Positions 31,771-42,777 of a DNA stretch of 64,000 bases are shown here, piece after piece. The notes below the pieces were generated by a model. That model made no database searches. It was not told the origin of the DNA and worked only from the letters and a program-made list of their open reading frames with translations. A program made the position numbers and the translations under genes. The DNA is from Platycnemis pennipes (taxonomy: Eukaryota > Arthropoda > Insecta > Odonata > Platycnemididae): assembly GCA_933228895.1 (NCBI GenBank), contig OW121854.1:93238609-93302608 (forward strand), given 5' to 3'. Position 1 is the first letter of the stretch. Each line of letters opens with the position of its first letter.

Positions 31771-32309
31771 ATCGGGGAGCTGAGACGATTTACTTCCGAG
31801 GTCCACTTTCTCAGAGAAGCACGTGTCGTAGCCGAAGGGGAAGACGCAGTCTTTGGAATACGGCTGCGCCAAAGTCAAGGTCTTCCCCACTGAAGTGGCT
31901 AGTTACGGCATGAGTCGTTGCGCAAAGCGGGGTTATGAGAACGCACTACGCTGTGAACATTTCTCCGTCAGTCAGAAGGCCGCTGACACCAGTGTGGTGC
32001 CGTGACTAAAGCTGTTTTTCATCAATGAGTGCGTATCTTGGAATCAAGACAATCATGACGCCTCCGCTAACCCAGCTGAATCGTCTTTGGGCTTTGAGCA
32101 AAGTCAAGTCAGTGGAATGAGAGGCATCCAGGTTGAATCATGGAGCGTCTCGGACTGCCAGAATTATCCCTCATGAGTATTCAGCTGAAGAAAGCGACGG
32201 AGAGACAAAATTTGCATGAACTGGATGCAACTTAAGCGTCGTGTGGGTCTCACTTTGTAATTTATTTCTCACTTCCCTTCGACCACCGTTAAATAGCTTG
32301 AATAGTTTC
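31771..32309. other. GC-richer stretch, no confirmed gene
   Basis: A minus frame at 31751-31888 reads KDCVFPFGYDTCFSEKVDLG, preceded by an acceptor-like CACTTCAG. The plus strand is also open over the same bases. Without a second exon or a known domain I do not call it. Confidence 0.2.
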
Positions 32310-32849
32310 CAATGGGGGCGTTTACTCGGAACCGAAATCGCAAATTTGTACACGAAATCGTTAGACGTAAACGAAAAATGAATTTTAGTGAAAAAATTTA
32401 TCTTCTAACCAAAACCGTTCACTCACAAATCAAAAATTAAAATAAGCAAAAGGTGACGCCCACCGAAAAAGCTGCTGTGAAAACATTAACGTCATTTTCC
32501 TCCCGTCCTTGACTGCTTTTAGGGGAAGGGAAGGGAGTGGTGGGGGGGTTCCCGGAAGGTCTGCTCGCACATATCCTGTCGAAACCGCTCCCATTGGCAG
32601 AGTCAGCTGTGTCCCCCCATTAAAATAAGGCGAAGTAGCTTCGCGGGCTCAGTTGCGATTGGACGAAGTCAATGACGTCAGAGGTTGCACCACGCCCACT
32701 TTTCCCAAAGGGTTAAAAACATCAGTTTTTCGCCGCTTATAACTCGAGAAATAATTGACGGATCAAAAAACGGAAAAATACGAGTCTTTTTATTTTACAA
32801 ACTCTATCAGATTCAATAATTTAAAAAAATTTGGTAAACGACCCCATTG
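32310..32849 (+). mobile_element. T1 transposon copy 5, full length
   Basis: 540 bp with the cleanest ends: CAATGGGGGCGTTTACTCGG at the left and TTGGTAAACGACCCCATTG at the right. These form a 16-bp TIR with one mismatch. No direct target repeat is evident next to it. The right neighbour is a SINE-2 copy starting within a few bases. Confidence 0.9.
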
Positions 32850-33060
32850 TGGAGCGCATAGCGGAGGAAGAGTGAAGAGAAATCCGGCGCAGGCATCAGC
32901 TTACTCTTCAAGAAAGACGCCAGAGGGTCAATTACCAAACGGCCCATGCGACGGATGGAGTTCTGAACTTGCAGTACTCTTTACAAGGCACTCATGTGCA
33001 CGACTGAAGAATTTCTGCCACTGCCGGTTCCAGAACTCGGGCCGTTTAGCGTGTAAAATT
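32850..33060 (-). repeat. SINE-2 copy
   Basis: GAAGAGAAATCCGGCGCAGG, GACGGATGGAGTTCTGAAC, AAGGCACTCATGTGC and a worn box B (CGGTTCCAGAACTCGGGCC, plus-strand sense). It adjoins T1. Confidence 0.65.
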
Positions 33061-33683
33061 GACTGACGGACGCTTTCGCGAATCAGTTGAGTAAAATATG
33101 TGAAAAAAGGAATAATTCCTAGCAATTTTTGTATACTTATTAGATACAGAATCATCTAAGTTTGTGCGTCCCGTTGGTTACTTGCAGGCAATGCATTATA
33201 CGCTAAATGTTTTTTCATTTGCGATTAAAGGCTCTTTGTTTTCATACGTGAATAGTTTATAAACAGAATCTCATTTAATAAGTTCAAGAGCACTTATATT
33301 TCACTCATTATGGAAGAGATGGGGGGGAAGGGTGAATTTACAGAACTGCCTGTGGCTCCTTCCCATTCGTAACCAGTAGTCTGTGCATTAGGGAGATGAT
33401 TCAATTTAGGGTCTCACGTAAAATACGTGCTTTGTTCAACGCATACTCCATCAGACTACCTCTTTCTTCGCAGGTTGGAAGTGAAAAAAAATAAGTGACT
33501 ATCGGAAGCGAGAAGGTCAGTTGGGTTGGTGTGAGCAGAGCTCACAAAATAAGCCCAAGGGCACTTACATTTCGCACTTTAAGGAAGAGTGGGGCGGTGA
33601 ATTTACAGAACTGCCTGTAGTTTCTTAGAAGGGAAATCCAGGAAATGACATCGCATGGTTCATCACTGTGGCTGTACGTCGAT

Positions 33684-34029
33684 CCTACATCTACATAATA
33701 CCCTGCAAGCCACCATAAAGGTGTGTGGCAGGGGGTGAACTCTCACCAAACATGCACCACATATCATGCATAAAATTTGTAATTAAAAATTAAAATAGCA
33801 AAGCATACATGCAAAAACATGCTGTTAGTTGGGTTACCTTCAAGTCCTTATACCAACATGCAATTACTAACCTATGCTATCCATTTATACACTCGCGTTA
33901 GATATATTTACCGCTATTCATATCCCTAATAGTACGAGGAAAAAAGGACATTTTGAATCTGTCAGTTCGGCAATCAATTTCTCTAATTTTGTGAATATGG
34001 TCCAGTCTACCAAAGTAAGTTGGGGTCCT
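33684..34029 (-). mobile_element. LINE-A 3' end, 5'-truncated
   Basis: Tail CTACATCTACATAATACCC, hairpin, 3' UTR and the last 40 or so codons in reverse (GTCTACCAAAGTAAGTTGGG). It is cut at about 34029, where a tRNA-like segment starts. Confidence 0.82.
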
Positions 34030-34030
34030 A

Positions 34031-34140
34031 AGGCCGGGACAGACAGATCTTTAACGCTCCGGAATGGTACACCAAGAGTCGATGGTTCGAATACCGTCCG
34101 GCGCAAGGGTATTATGTTTTACTTAAAAGCTTAGGATAAT
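34031..34140 (+). repeat. tRNA-like SINE fragment (SINE-1 type)
   Basis: GGCCGGGACAGACAGATC in the box A position and GATGGTTCGAATACCGTCC as a good box B. The box B region is like that of the SINE-1 fragment at 39.6 kb. It starts exactly where LINE-A is truncated. Confidence 0.5.
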
Positions 34141-34144
34141 GTTC

Positions 34145-34215
34145 ATCTACAACTAAATTATATCCTACATGCCACCGCAAGGAAATGTAGCAGGGGGAAT
34201 CATCGCCAGGCATGA
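34145..34215 (-). repeat. Degraded LINE hairpin tail
   Basis: CATCTACAACTAAATTATAT, CCTACATGCCACCGCAAGG and GTAGCAGGGGGAATCATCGC keep the order of a minus-strand tail with many changes. Confidence 0.45.
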
Positions 34216-34867
34216 CTACCAAAATGGCCTCCGGATTCTCAAATCAGAAGCGATACCTACCTCCTCTAGCACATTATAACCTCCGTGGACTATGGCAACA
34301 AATTTAACCAGCCGACCTAGTTTCCGATTAATACTTCGATTGCGACCTTGGTTATCAAAACCTTGGTCGTTGAATCAAATTTGTTCGAGGAATCTTAACT
34401 AGTTTCCTTTATTACCTTAGAATTTTAATTACCTCGGAATGAAGTGTGATAATTTAATTTATATCACATTGATTCTCCGTAAACATTCCATGTAAAGGGT
34501 TCGCAATCCGAGGCATTCGCGAGTAAATATTCAACCGCATCCACTCTGCGAAAAAGAGACATTCAAGCAATTTTCGAAGTCATTAGACACTAGCAACTAT
34601 CCAAACTTAAATCAGCCATTTATAATATTTAAAGTCCTAGACTTCGTCTTTTATCGGATGGAATGCCATAGAGTTGCGCTTCCCAACTTGAGGTACGCGA
34701 AAAAAGTTGAATGGTGATGGATGACATATTGTGCCATAGTTCGTCTGAAATTTTGAATCCAGCCATGGGCGAACAGCAGGCTTGAGGAATGGGAAGTTTG
34801 GGATAGTTTCCCATAAAATTAATCCCCATTAAGTGGTCCTGTTTACACTCGCTAACATGCCTACAAT
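34216..34867. other. No gene recognised
   Basis: No supported frame or repeat end. An 81-codon minus frame has no domain. Confidence 0.25.
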
Positions 34868-35316
34868 CAGGCACGTAGCCAGGGGGAGGGGGGGGGGGCT
34901 TCTAGTGCTTCTAGTGCCCCCCGAATTTTTTTCCCAATATTTTTTTATTTTAACTGGGCATGATAATCCAGATTACACAGTAAATAATTCAAGTGTTAGG
35001 TGTCTTGAAACGTAATCACTAATTTGATGCATGCGGATGGTAAATAGCGTTCTTTTCAATCTGAGATGCATGCATGAGTTGAACTTCTGTTCTGGGGTCG
35101 GTCAAATCAACTGCTTTATAACAAGGTAGACAGTGGACTTTACCAGTGAGAAGAGATAAGTATGGGCACTGTAAAATTAAATACCAAACACTGAAAATTA
35201 TGGGAAGAGATTTGTAACATGTCGCCACCGAATGGGCAAGGCTGATTTGTTTCAAGTTACGCAAGACTTAACACCCCCCCCCCCCCCCCCGAAGCCTATT
35301 TCTGGCTACGTGCCTG
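34868..35316. mobile_element. hAT-like element (hAT-c), perfect TIR and TSD
   Basis: CAGGCACGTAGCCAG and CTGGCTACGTGCCTG are perfect 15-bp TIRs. CCTACAAT is duplicated exactly at 34860-34867 and 35317-35324. G- and C-runs lie just inside the two ends. It is 449 bp. The 81-codon minus frame at 35019-35264 shows no hAT transposase motif. The perfect ends suggest a fairly recent insertion. Confidence 0.92.
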
Positions 35317-35324
35317 CCTACAAT

Positions 35325-36960
35325 AAATAGCTATGTTGCAAAGTAAATTTATAATGTTTTGCTTAACTTATGCATCTCGGCAACTTATGCATATCTTTAA
35401 AGCTTTGATTCAATTACATTTGCGATTTTTTTTAGTTACTAATCTAGTGTTAAATAAAAAAAAGTCATCGGTACTGCAAAAGGTCGCTCTACGAAAATCA
35501 AATTAAACAGTAAGAACTTAGTCATAGTTCCACGACAGCATTTATTTACTCCAACCTTAACTTAGTGAGCTAGCATTTCTCCTACTCCCATCACTGTCGT
35601 TTATTTTACGGTGAGATTAATCCCAAATGAACGGTAAGTAAGGTAAGTGACATAGGCTAAAATTATTTTTGCATTATAAGGCGCACAGAATGGGTTAGTG
35701 GACTGTACACTGTACAGGGGTAATCAAACCAAAAGAACTTCGCGAATCGCTCTTCTAAGGGGATAAAACTGCGCAGCTGGTTAACCAAAACATTTGGGGC
35801 CGTGCCGTAAGAGAATTCGCATCCGATTACTGTTTTGTTTCCTCATGGGAGAAAGTATTTTTTTTTCGCAGTCATTCAACGCAAGACGCTTACTCAGACT
35901 CATTTGTTCCCGCAGCGTGGTGCGTTTCCTTGGATACCCACGACGCTCAGCAGGAGAGGCGGATGGTAAACATCCACGGCGGTGAAAGTTACCACCAGTC
36001 AGTCTCCCTCCCATCCCCTCGTGTCGGCTCTCTAGATCATCGACGCGTTTTTTTGCGTAATTTTCTCCCAAACGCGTGCTTTCTTTTGAGTCTACTCACA
36101 GGTCTCCCGGACGCGGCGGCCTCGACGGCGAATGACGAAGTAGGCCGTGCATTCTACGCAGTGTGTGCTAGGAGCAGTTTCCTCAGTCTTCCAAGTCGAG
36201 ACACATTCCTTGCCGCGACTCTCATGACAACCCTATAAGATGAAGAATGTCATATAAGAGCTCATTAAATATAAAAAAGGCACAATTACGGATTCTGACA
36301 CAACTCAAGTGGATTGCTGATGCAACTTATAGCGGATACTTTTTCGTCAGGCATTAAACATTTATAAAAAACTCCAGTATTAAATAGTATATAAAATCAT
36401 ACATAAATTAAATAAGAGAAATAGATAGTAGGGGACAAATATTTAAAATTTCTCCTTTTGCGGGTACAATCATCATATGTTTGTCTTATTACAGTTATCA
36501 ACATTCATTTTTCTCAGCTAATATAAAGCCAAGAGAAATAAATAAGGTATCAATAAGTATCAATGCTTTAACGATTTCTGACATAGCATACTCAGTCTAC
36601 ATTAAAACACATTATTTATTCATAATTTAAGCTAAAAGAACAATCTTTTAGACGAATCTTGGACGTCCCCATGGAGACCTTATAAATAAACAACCACGAA
36701 GAAAGGATTATTGTCGGCAGCATCCACGAAGGCTGTTTTTAATCGTGGAAAATAAAAAAAATAATAAATGTCCTGCAAATTGTTAATGCGTTCGCATAAA
36801 TAAAATGGCTTTGTAATTTCACTTCCCTCTTATATCATTCTAGCAACGAAAAAAGACAATCATTATTTTGGGGGAGATTGTATGAGCGAAAGTTAAGCAC
36901 AAGTTTACTGGTAAGTGGCAATAATAGGTTAAACGAAGATGATTATTTTACAGCCCACGC
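35325..36960. other. No gene recognised; GC-rich core at 35.8-36.2 kb
   Basis: Between 35790 and 36240 frames of 96-102 codons are open on both strands (CGGACGCGGCGGCCTCGACG region). No domain or splice pattern stands out, and both strands look equally plausible. The remainder is AT-rich. Confidence 0.25.
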
Positions 36961-37675
36961 GATGCTACAGTGTTCCAGGCAGAGGTATGTGCTCTTCTGA
37001 CCAGCGCGTATGCTATTAAAGACGCTGAGATTTTTAATAAACCAATACAGATATACACATATAGTCAGGCAGCTCTACAAGCTCTGACATCACCATGGTG
37101 CAAATCAAAGCAACTGCAGGAGTGTCGTGAGGCATTCAATGATATAGGTAGATGCGGCAAGGTGGAACTTTCCTGGGTGCCGGGCCATGCGGGCATATCC
37201 GGAAATGAGATGGGTGATAAGCTGGCAAAGGCTGGAACCAGCCGCAATCCGATTGGTCCAGAGCCAATCATACTTATCGCTACTTCAATAGGGATGACAG
37301 AAATTAGGCTGCGGGGACTAGCCCGGCATTCTGAGATCTGGAGAACCATGCCGAGTCTACGACAGGACAAATTACACGTAGGATAACCTAGGCCTGGACT
37401 CGCAAAGAGACTTCATTTACATGACAGGGGTCAATTAAGAGGGGTAGTTAGACTCCTTACCGAGAACTTCTGAGTAATGAGGCACCTGCACCTCCTGGGA
37501 ATCGTAGATTCACCCAGAAGCAGGTGTTGCGAAGAAGAGGATGAAACCACATCCCACATATTATGAGAGTGTCATGCTGTGATGATGACTTGGAATACAT
37601 TCTTGGGCTCAGTATTCATGCAGTCCAGGGAGGTTAGAGAAATCCCCATGGGGGACCTGTTGGCTTTTAATAAGG
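36961..37675 (+). pseudogene. RNase H and zinc-knuckle end of a non-LTR element
   Basis: Type-1 RNase H signature: FQAEVCALLTSAYAI, then IYTYSQAALQAL, then LSWVPGHAGISGNEMGDKLA. The second acidic residue, normally Asp in YTDSQ, is Tyr. After a stop and a frameshift the text continues GIVDSPRSRCC, EDETTSHIL and ECHAVMMTWN, the CCHC-like segment that follows RNase H in jockey/I-type elements. The reverse transcriptase is absent. The fragment stops where T1 copy 4 starts. Confidence 0.75.
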
Positions 37676-38193
37676 CAATGGGGTCGTTTGCCATATTTAT
37701 TTATTGCCGTATCGGATAGAGTTTGTAAAGCAAAAAAGACCCGTATTTTTCCGTTTTTTGATCCGTCAATTATTTCTCGAGTTATAAGAGGCGAAAAACT
37801 GATGTTTTTAACCCTTTAGAAAAAGTGGGCGTGGTGCAACCTCTGACGTCATTGACTTCGTCCCGTCACATCTGAGCCCGCGAAGCTATATCGCCTTATC
37901 GCACATAGATGACTCTGCCAATAGGAGCAGTTGCGACAGCATCTGTGCGAGCAGACCTTCGAGAACTCCCCTTCACTCCCTTCCCTTCCCTTAAAAGCAG
38001 TCAAGGACGGGAGCAAAATGGCGTCAATGTTATCAAAGCAGCTTTTTCGGTGGGCGTCACATTTTTCTTATTTTAATTTATGATTTATTAGTGAATGGTT
38101 ATGGTTGGAAGATTAATTTTTTCACTAAAATTTGTTTTTCGTTTGCATCTAACAAGTTCGTGTACAAAATTGTGATTTCGGTTCCGAGTAAAC
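37676..38193 (-). mobile_element. T1 transposon copy 4, one end lost
   Basis: Starts CAATGGGGTCGTTTGCC at 37676 and runs in reverse to GGTTCCGAGTAAAC at 38193, where the terminal GCCCCCATTG is missing. T2 copy 1 begins 7 bp further. The heptamer TAAACCT occurs at this junction and again at the far T2 edge (38410-38416). It is inserted in or beside the RNase H fragment. Confidence 0.85.
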
Positions 38194-38199
38194 CTCTAA

Positions 38200-38413
38200 A
38201 GGCCGTTTTACACGGTACATTTTTTTGTACACTTTCTTGTACAAACGCTTGTATGAGGAAAATTGTACCATGTAAAGCGGCGTGTGAACACTTGTGCGAA
38301 GATCTGAATGACTGAGCGGAAAATAGAACCTGTTCTAATTCCATTCAGACAAACATGCAATTTCGTTCAGTTTCATACATTCGTTTGCACATACAAAAAA
38401 TGAACCGTGTAAA
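38200..38413. mobile_element. T2 MITE copy 1
   Basis: AGGCCGTTTTACACGGTACA, TTTTTTTGTACACTTTCTTG at the left, and a shortened right end (AAAAAATGAACCGTGTAAAC). The interior AATGACTGAGCGGAAAATAG, AACCTGTTCTAATTCCATTC and GACAAACATGCAATTTCG match copy 2. The internal inverted terminus (AAAATTGTACCATGTAAAGC) is present but imperfect. Confidence 0.75.
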
Positions 38414-39124
38414 CCTGCGAGTGATTTCACCAGAAATATGGTTGGTAAAATGGACCAATAGGTCTAACGTAAGTGCCCTAGGGCCTCTGTAAGAGCAACT
38501 TCGCCGAAAATATTACCTATATTACAACTAGCCAACGCTTCGATATCGCATCCTATATTTTCATAAAGCTGAATGAATTATGCATCTAAAAGTTAACGGA
38601 TTCATTACGGAATGAAAACTTGCACTTACTACGAGTGGGAAAGAGTGGCAATGCGGCATTGGACATTTTCAGAAATAAATTAGCAGGGAATAGAGCAAGG
38701 CGTACAAAGAATAGTTATGACGGGAGTGAGGAGAGAAAGTTGTTGGGGAATATTCGAAGGAGATAGTAAAAGAAGGGTGGAAGGAAGTAGGTACTGAAGG
38801 GAAACGGACTCTTGAAAGCTAGGATAGAATGAAGAAATGTTGGAGATGAGGAGTGGATAAAGGAACCGAAGCCGAAGACAGATTTTGAATAGGGTGAGGA
38901 AGGTAATAAAATATGAAAAACGAGAGAGGAGCATCGTATTTGCTCTGTTAAAACAGGACGTTAACTGCAAACGTCAAGCGGAAGTCTATTTAACCCTTTT
39001 AAAATGTATCTCCAACACGTCAGGTCAATGCCTTTTCCAAGTCATTACTATTGGATTCAAGCGTGACATTTTGACTGATTGTATTACCTCCAATGACTTT
39101 TTCTGCTAATGAGATATCTGGAGC

Positions 39125-39545
39125 ATGTTTATTTACGGCAGTGAGGCATGGACGATGACAGCAGCGGAGAAGAAAAGGGTGGAAGCATTCGAAATCTGGT
39201 GCTTTCCAAGAATGATGAAGATAAAATGGATCGACCGAATGACAAATGAAGAAGTCCTAAGAAGAGTGGTAAAAAAGAGAAGTCTGCTGAAAAAGTATAA
39301 AAAGAAGACGGGACAACTTAATCGGGCACATCTTAAGACACGATGGCCTGATGAAGACTATCGTCGAGGGAAAGGTGAACGGGAAGAATGGAAAAGGCAG
39401 GCCTCGTATGAGTTACATAGAATAGGTCGTAAAGGACGTGAAAGAGAGGAACTACGTTAATATGAAGAGGTTGGCCGATGGAAGAATCGAGTGGAGGGCT
39501 GCGTCAAACCAATCCTAGGATTGTTGACCGTTGATGATGATGATG
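39125..39545 (+). pseudogene. LINE-B 3' region, best copy
   Basis: The frame reads FIYGSEAWTMTAAEKKRVEA, FEIWCFPRMMKIKWIDRMTN and EEVLRRVVKKRSLLK. A one-base shift then puts the true continuation in another frame: GHILRHDGLMKTIVEGKVNG, KNGKGRPRMSYI, then VKDVKERNYVNMKRLADGR and IEWRAASNQS. This is the C-terminal region of an endonuclease/RT retrotransposon. It ends with GATGATGATGATGACG, probably the 3' tail. The clade is not settled from this part alone. Confidence 0.72.
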
Positions 39546-39599
39546 ACGAAGAAAAAAATATTGATCATATATTTATAATTACAAATACAATCAAATCCA

Positions 39600-39745
39600 T
39601 CCCTTGGTCGCAGGTTCGAATACCGCCCGAAGAGGTTTTTCACTGCCTAGGGCATGGATGTTTGTGAAATTTTTATTAGTTTAGGTACCCAACATAAAGA
39701 CCATTTATGTAGTTTTCGGGAATATAAATAATAAATAAGTAAATC
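39600..39745 (+). repeat. SINE-1 fragment
   Basis: GTCGCAGGTTCGAATACCG (box B) and CACTGCCTAGGGCATGGATG, TTTGTG match the SINE-1 body at 281-470. It ends in AATATAAATAATAAATAAG. Confidence 0.6.
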
Positions 39746-39804
39746 ACATTTTCTACGATTTTGTAGCACAAAAATGAAGTGCATATGACTCTTCATTAAT
39801 TTTC

Positions 39805-39875
39805 ATGCTTGGTGATCTGACTCTCCCCTACCAAACACTCTTTCGGCAGCCCTATGGAGATGTCACGTACATACA
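39805..39875 (+). repeat. Degraded LINE hairpin tail
   Basis: CATGCTTGGTGATCTGACTC, CCCTACCAAACACTC and TTCGGCAGCCC follow the LINE-A2 tail order but the hairpin arm is lost. Confidence 0.35.
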
Positions 39876-40735
39876 TGTTGAGAATCGCCGGGCATGAAAT
39901 ATCCATGCCCAGCTGGTGGTTTTCGCTCGTAACCACAGATAGGACCACGGAATGTCCACCCAGAAGCGGCGCGGTCAGCTGTGTTTTTTTTCCCCCTTGA
40001 GAGTGCTTCCACCCCTCCGTCTATTACTCACCCCTCTCTCCCACCCCCCACCGATCCCCTTCCTCCTAGACCTCTGACGGAGAAAGTTTTGGATTCCGAT
40101 GCGTCTTAAAGGGACGGGGCGGAAATAAAATGCTCTCCTCTTTCTCCACCGTCTCGACGCTGCCGTCTTGGTTACGAGAGAACTGGGGGAGTGAGCTTGA
40201 TGATACGGCAAGGTCTCAAGCGGAAAGCGGCCGACAAACGCGTTCGCGTTTCTTTTTTTTTTTTGCTCCCGGTTCGCGAGCCCTCTTCCGAAATCCCAAC
40301 TCTCCAAGGCGATATATGCTTTTATGTTCCCCGCCAAACGCGCTCCGAAGTCTCTCCCGACGCTAATTCAACTCCGAGCAGTCCTGATGTCGATATCAAT
40401 GGTTTTCTCCTTTACTTAAGTTTAGAATTATTTCATTACGTAACAATCGGATTAAAGAGTCACTGCCCTCGGGAAAAACACTACCTGGATGAAAGAGATT
40501 GTGCACGATTTATACGAGGCCAACGAGCCTTGAGCCTTATTGCCAGTGATTCACGCGCATAAAAAAAGTCAATTTAACTTTCCTTACATCAGCAGTTGTT
40601 AGCAAGCAATAAGAGACATTCTTTTTCGAGAAAACTCTGAAAATATTTTCTTCACTGCTAAACAGAATGACTGGCGTTGGTCGGCTCTGGATTAAGTCAC
40701 GACGTAAGGAGTATATTCAGTAGACGTTTTCGCCC
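39876..40735. other. GC-rich block, no product recognised
   Basis: 40000-40370 is rich in CCC and CG with frames of 78-123 codons on both strands. T- and C-runs, no domain. Confidence 0.2.
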
Positions 40736-40752
40736 AATAACGCTAGTTGCAT

Positions 40753-40861
40753 TCATCAACATCTACACGATACCCTGCAAGCCACCGCGAGGGTGTGTGG
40801 CAGGGGATGAAGATCACCAAGCATGCACTACTAACATGCAAACAAGCAACTAAAGTGTCTC
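40753..40861 (-). mobile_element. LINE-A2 tail flanked by a 17-bp inverted repeat
   Basis: CATCTACACGATACCCTGC, AAGCCACCGCGAGGGTGTG, TGGCAGGGGATGAAGATCAC, then the 3' UTR up to GTCTC. AATAACGCTAGTTGCAT (40736-40752) and its exact complement (40862-40878) flank it as an inverted repeat. Part of the right arm (TGCAACTAG) belongs to LINE-A2, as the 56.3-kb copy shows. Confidence 0.75.
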
Positions 40862-40878
40862 ATGCAACTAGCGTTATT

Positions 40879-41771
40879 AAAGTGTATTTTCTGAAATTCA
40901 GGCTCATTCATAAATAAAGGACTCCTGTTTCGACACAAATTAACGAGGACCAAATGATGAATGGAAATGGATTATACAGATGATTATACATTGTGTAGAT
41001 GGTCGGTACAATGGGTAAAGTGCTGGGGAAGAGAGAAATAACCAGGAAAGGATAAGTGTTTTGGCTGAGGTGAAGGCGTTTGGTCACACATACCCCGAAC
41101 AATTGAGGAAATCAGCGTAGGAAAGGTGGCATTTGAGAGTAAGAGGTTCCCAAATTAATCATCCTTGGCAAAAATCTAAGTTTAAAAAAATCAAAATTCA
41201 TTGATTCACGATATAATTGCTTACGGACATGCATGCTCACTGCCTTGATAACAGTCGAGACTAAAACCAAATACCTAGTCTTTTTTTCTCTTCACAGCCG
41301 GCAACCTCCACCTCTTATTTGTCCTTGGGAAGTTGTCCACAGCAGACCTAATAGGAAGAATTCCCCATTCACTAATTAAACAGCAATGCATATTTATGGC
41401 TGCACATTCCAAAACTTTAAGTGCGTTTCATTTGAAGAAAAAGGCTTCGGTGCGGTGCGTTGAGAAATTACACGTATGCGCATCACGCTATTTTTAAACG
41501 AATGGAACGAAATTGAATTCGAAATCCAAAACCATCTTTTAAAAATAAATATTAGTTTTTCTTTTACTTTTTTATGAATTTTTCTAGCGTTGGGTATTAG
41601 AGTAGTAATTACATGCCTGATTAATAATGTTTTGAACAGAATAAAATGTTATCTTTTAAAATATCATCACGTCTTTAAACCGATCAATAAGTATACCTAA
41701 TACGATTTTTAGGAACACTTAAGTCGCAGGCTATATCGTAGTTTTTAACCAAACCTGGAAACCGGGTATAT
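40879..41771. other. No gene recognised
   Basis: AT-rich sequence without supported features. Confidence 0.25.
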
Positions 41772-42000
41772 ACGATGGCTAGAGTATTGACTTCCTATTC
41801 CGAGGGCCCGGTTCAAACACCAGTTGCGACTGATTTTTCAATGGCCTACTAGTCCATACTTGAGTGCCTCACGGAGAGAACTTCGAGTCCAGTACTCCGT
41901 CCGTCGCATGGAACGTTAAACCGTGGACCCCAAGGCCTTTTTTATTTATGAGCAGGCTAATGCCGACTCCTTGTTTCTCTCAACCCTTCCTCCTTTCCTT
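41772..42000 (+). repeat. SINE-2 copy
   Basis: GATGGCTAGAGTATTGACTT (box A side), GAGGGCCCGGTTCAAACACC (box B side), then CAGTACTCCGTCCGTCGC, GGAACGTTAAACCGTGGACC and GAGCAGGCTAATGCCGAC. Plus strand, no LINE tail. Confidence 0.7.
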
Positions 42001-42465
42001 GAAAACACTACCCTTTGTAACGCCGCGTTTCTGCTCCGGTTTATTTATATACTTTATATTGTTATGGGTTCGTTTTATGTGTTATACTTGTTGGCTGCAT
42101 TAATTGGAAATTTTTTTGTGTTCATTTAAATTAAAGTTATGGTTTTTATTTGGCTTGATGTTTTCAAGATTTGTTGATTTTCTGTTTGGAGAAAAAGGGA
42201 TTGACTGTTGGAATACAGAAGGGACGCCGAAAGAGTCCGAACTTGTGTGGTCTAGAACTTCTTCTCCTCCGACTGGGATGGTAAAAGTTGTAATTAAGTT
42301 TTAATTAAGATTTATAACAAATAGCGCTTCCAAGCAGCAAGGAGTTACACCTATTACCTACCAATCCTAAATGGTTAAAATGATCTTAGCTCTTGGTTGC
42401 CTCCCGTAGATAGCTAACTAACTAACCTAACCTTAAAACTAAGAACTCAAAACTAACAACACAAC

Positions 42466-42545
42466 AATCATGCCCAAGGCAAGACCCGTGACCTTTGGGT
42501 TTCCAGAGTAGCACGCTAACAACCTAGTCATCTTAGAGGGCACAA
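42466..42545 (-). repeat. tRNA-like segment
   Basis: Minus strand GACTAGGTTGTTAGCGTGC and CCAAAGGTCACGGGTCTTGC, GGGCATGATTGTTG. Its arrangement is like the segments at 55.44 and 58.47 kb (all end GGCATG). Box B is weak. Confidence 0.35.
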
Positions 42546-42569
42546 TTAGCACAAGTATATAATTGGGAA

Positions 42570-42765
42570 TATTTTTTCTGCCATGGGGAATAGGGTTGGC
42601 ATCACATTCTGACATCCCGGGTTCGCGCCCCGGCTGTGGTAGATTTTACATTGGATACCGGTCCCAACTTGGATACCGTGTGGAGAACAATTCAAGTTCA
42701 TCACTCCATCCATCGGATGGAACGTAAAGCTATTAGCTCCTAGGTGCCTTGCTAAAACTGAGACG
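42570..42765 (+). repeat. SINE-2 copy
   Basis: GGGTTGGCATCACATTCTG, CATCCCGGGTTCGCGCCCC (box B), GATACCGGTCCCAACTTGG, CATCACTCCATCCATCGGAT and GGAACGTAAAGC. T2 copy 2 begins 13 bp downstream, so the SINE may have been cut by it. Confidence 0.68.
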
Positions 42766-42777
42766 ACCACTTGCTAG

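Noticed and set aside
31702..31890. Minus frame with CVFPFGY, like a fibronectin type II start
   Set aside because: Only a few residues fit, the Trp and later Cys pattern is missing, the plus strand is also open, and the frame runs into a LINE tail.
35781..36238. GC-rich frames of 96-102 codons on both strands
   Set aside because: No domain, no consistent splice sites, and no strand preference.
39975..40562. GC-rich frames of 120-123 codons on both strands
   Set aside because: Low-complexity composition with C- and T-runs explains the openness; no domain seen.
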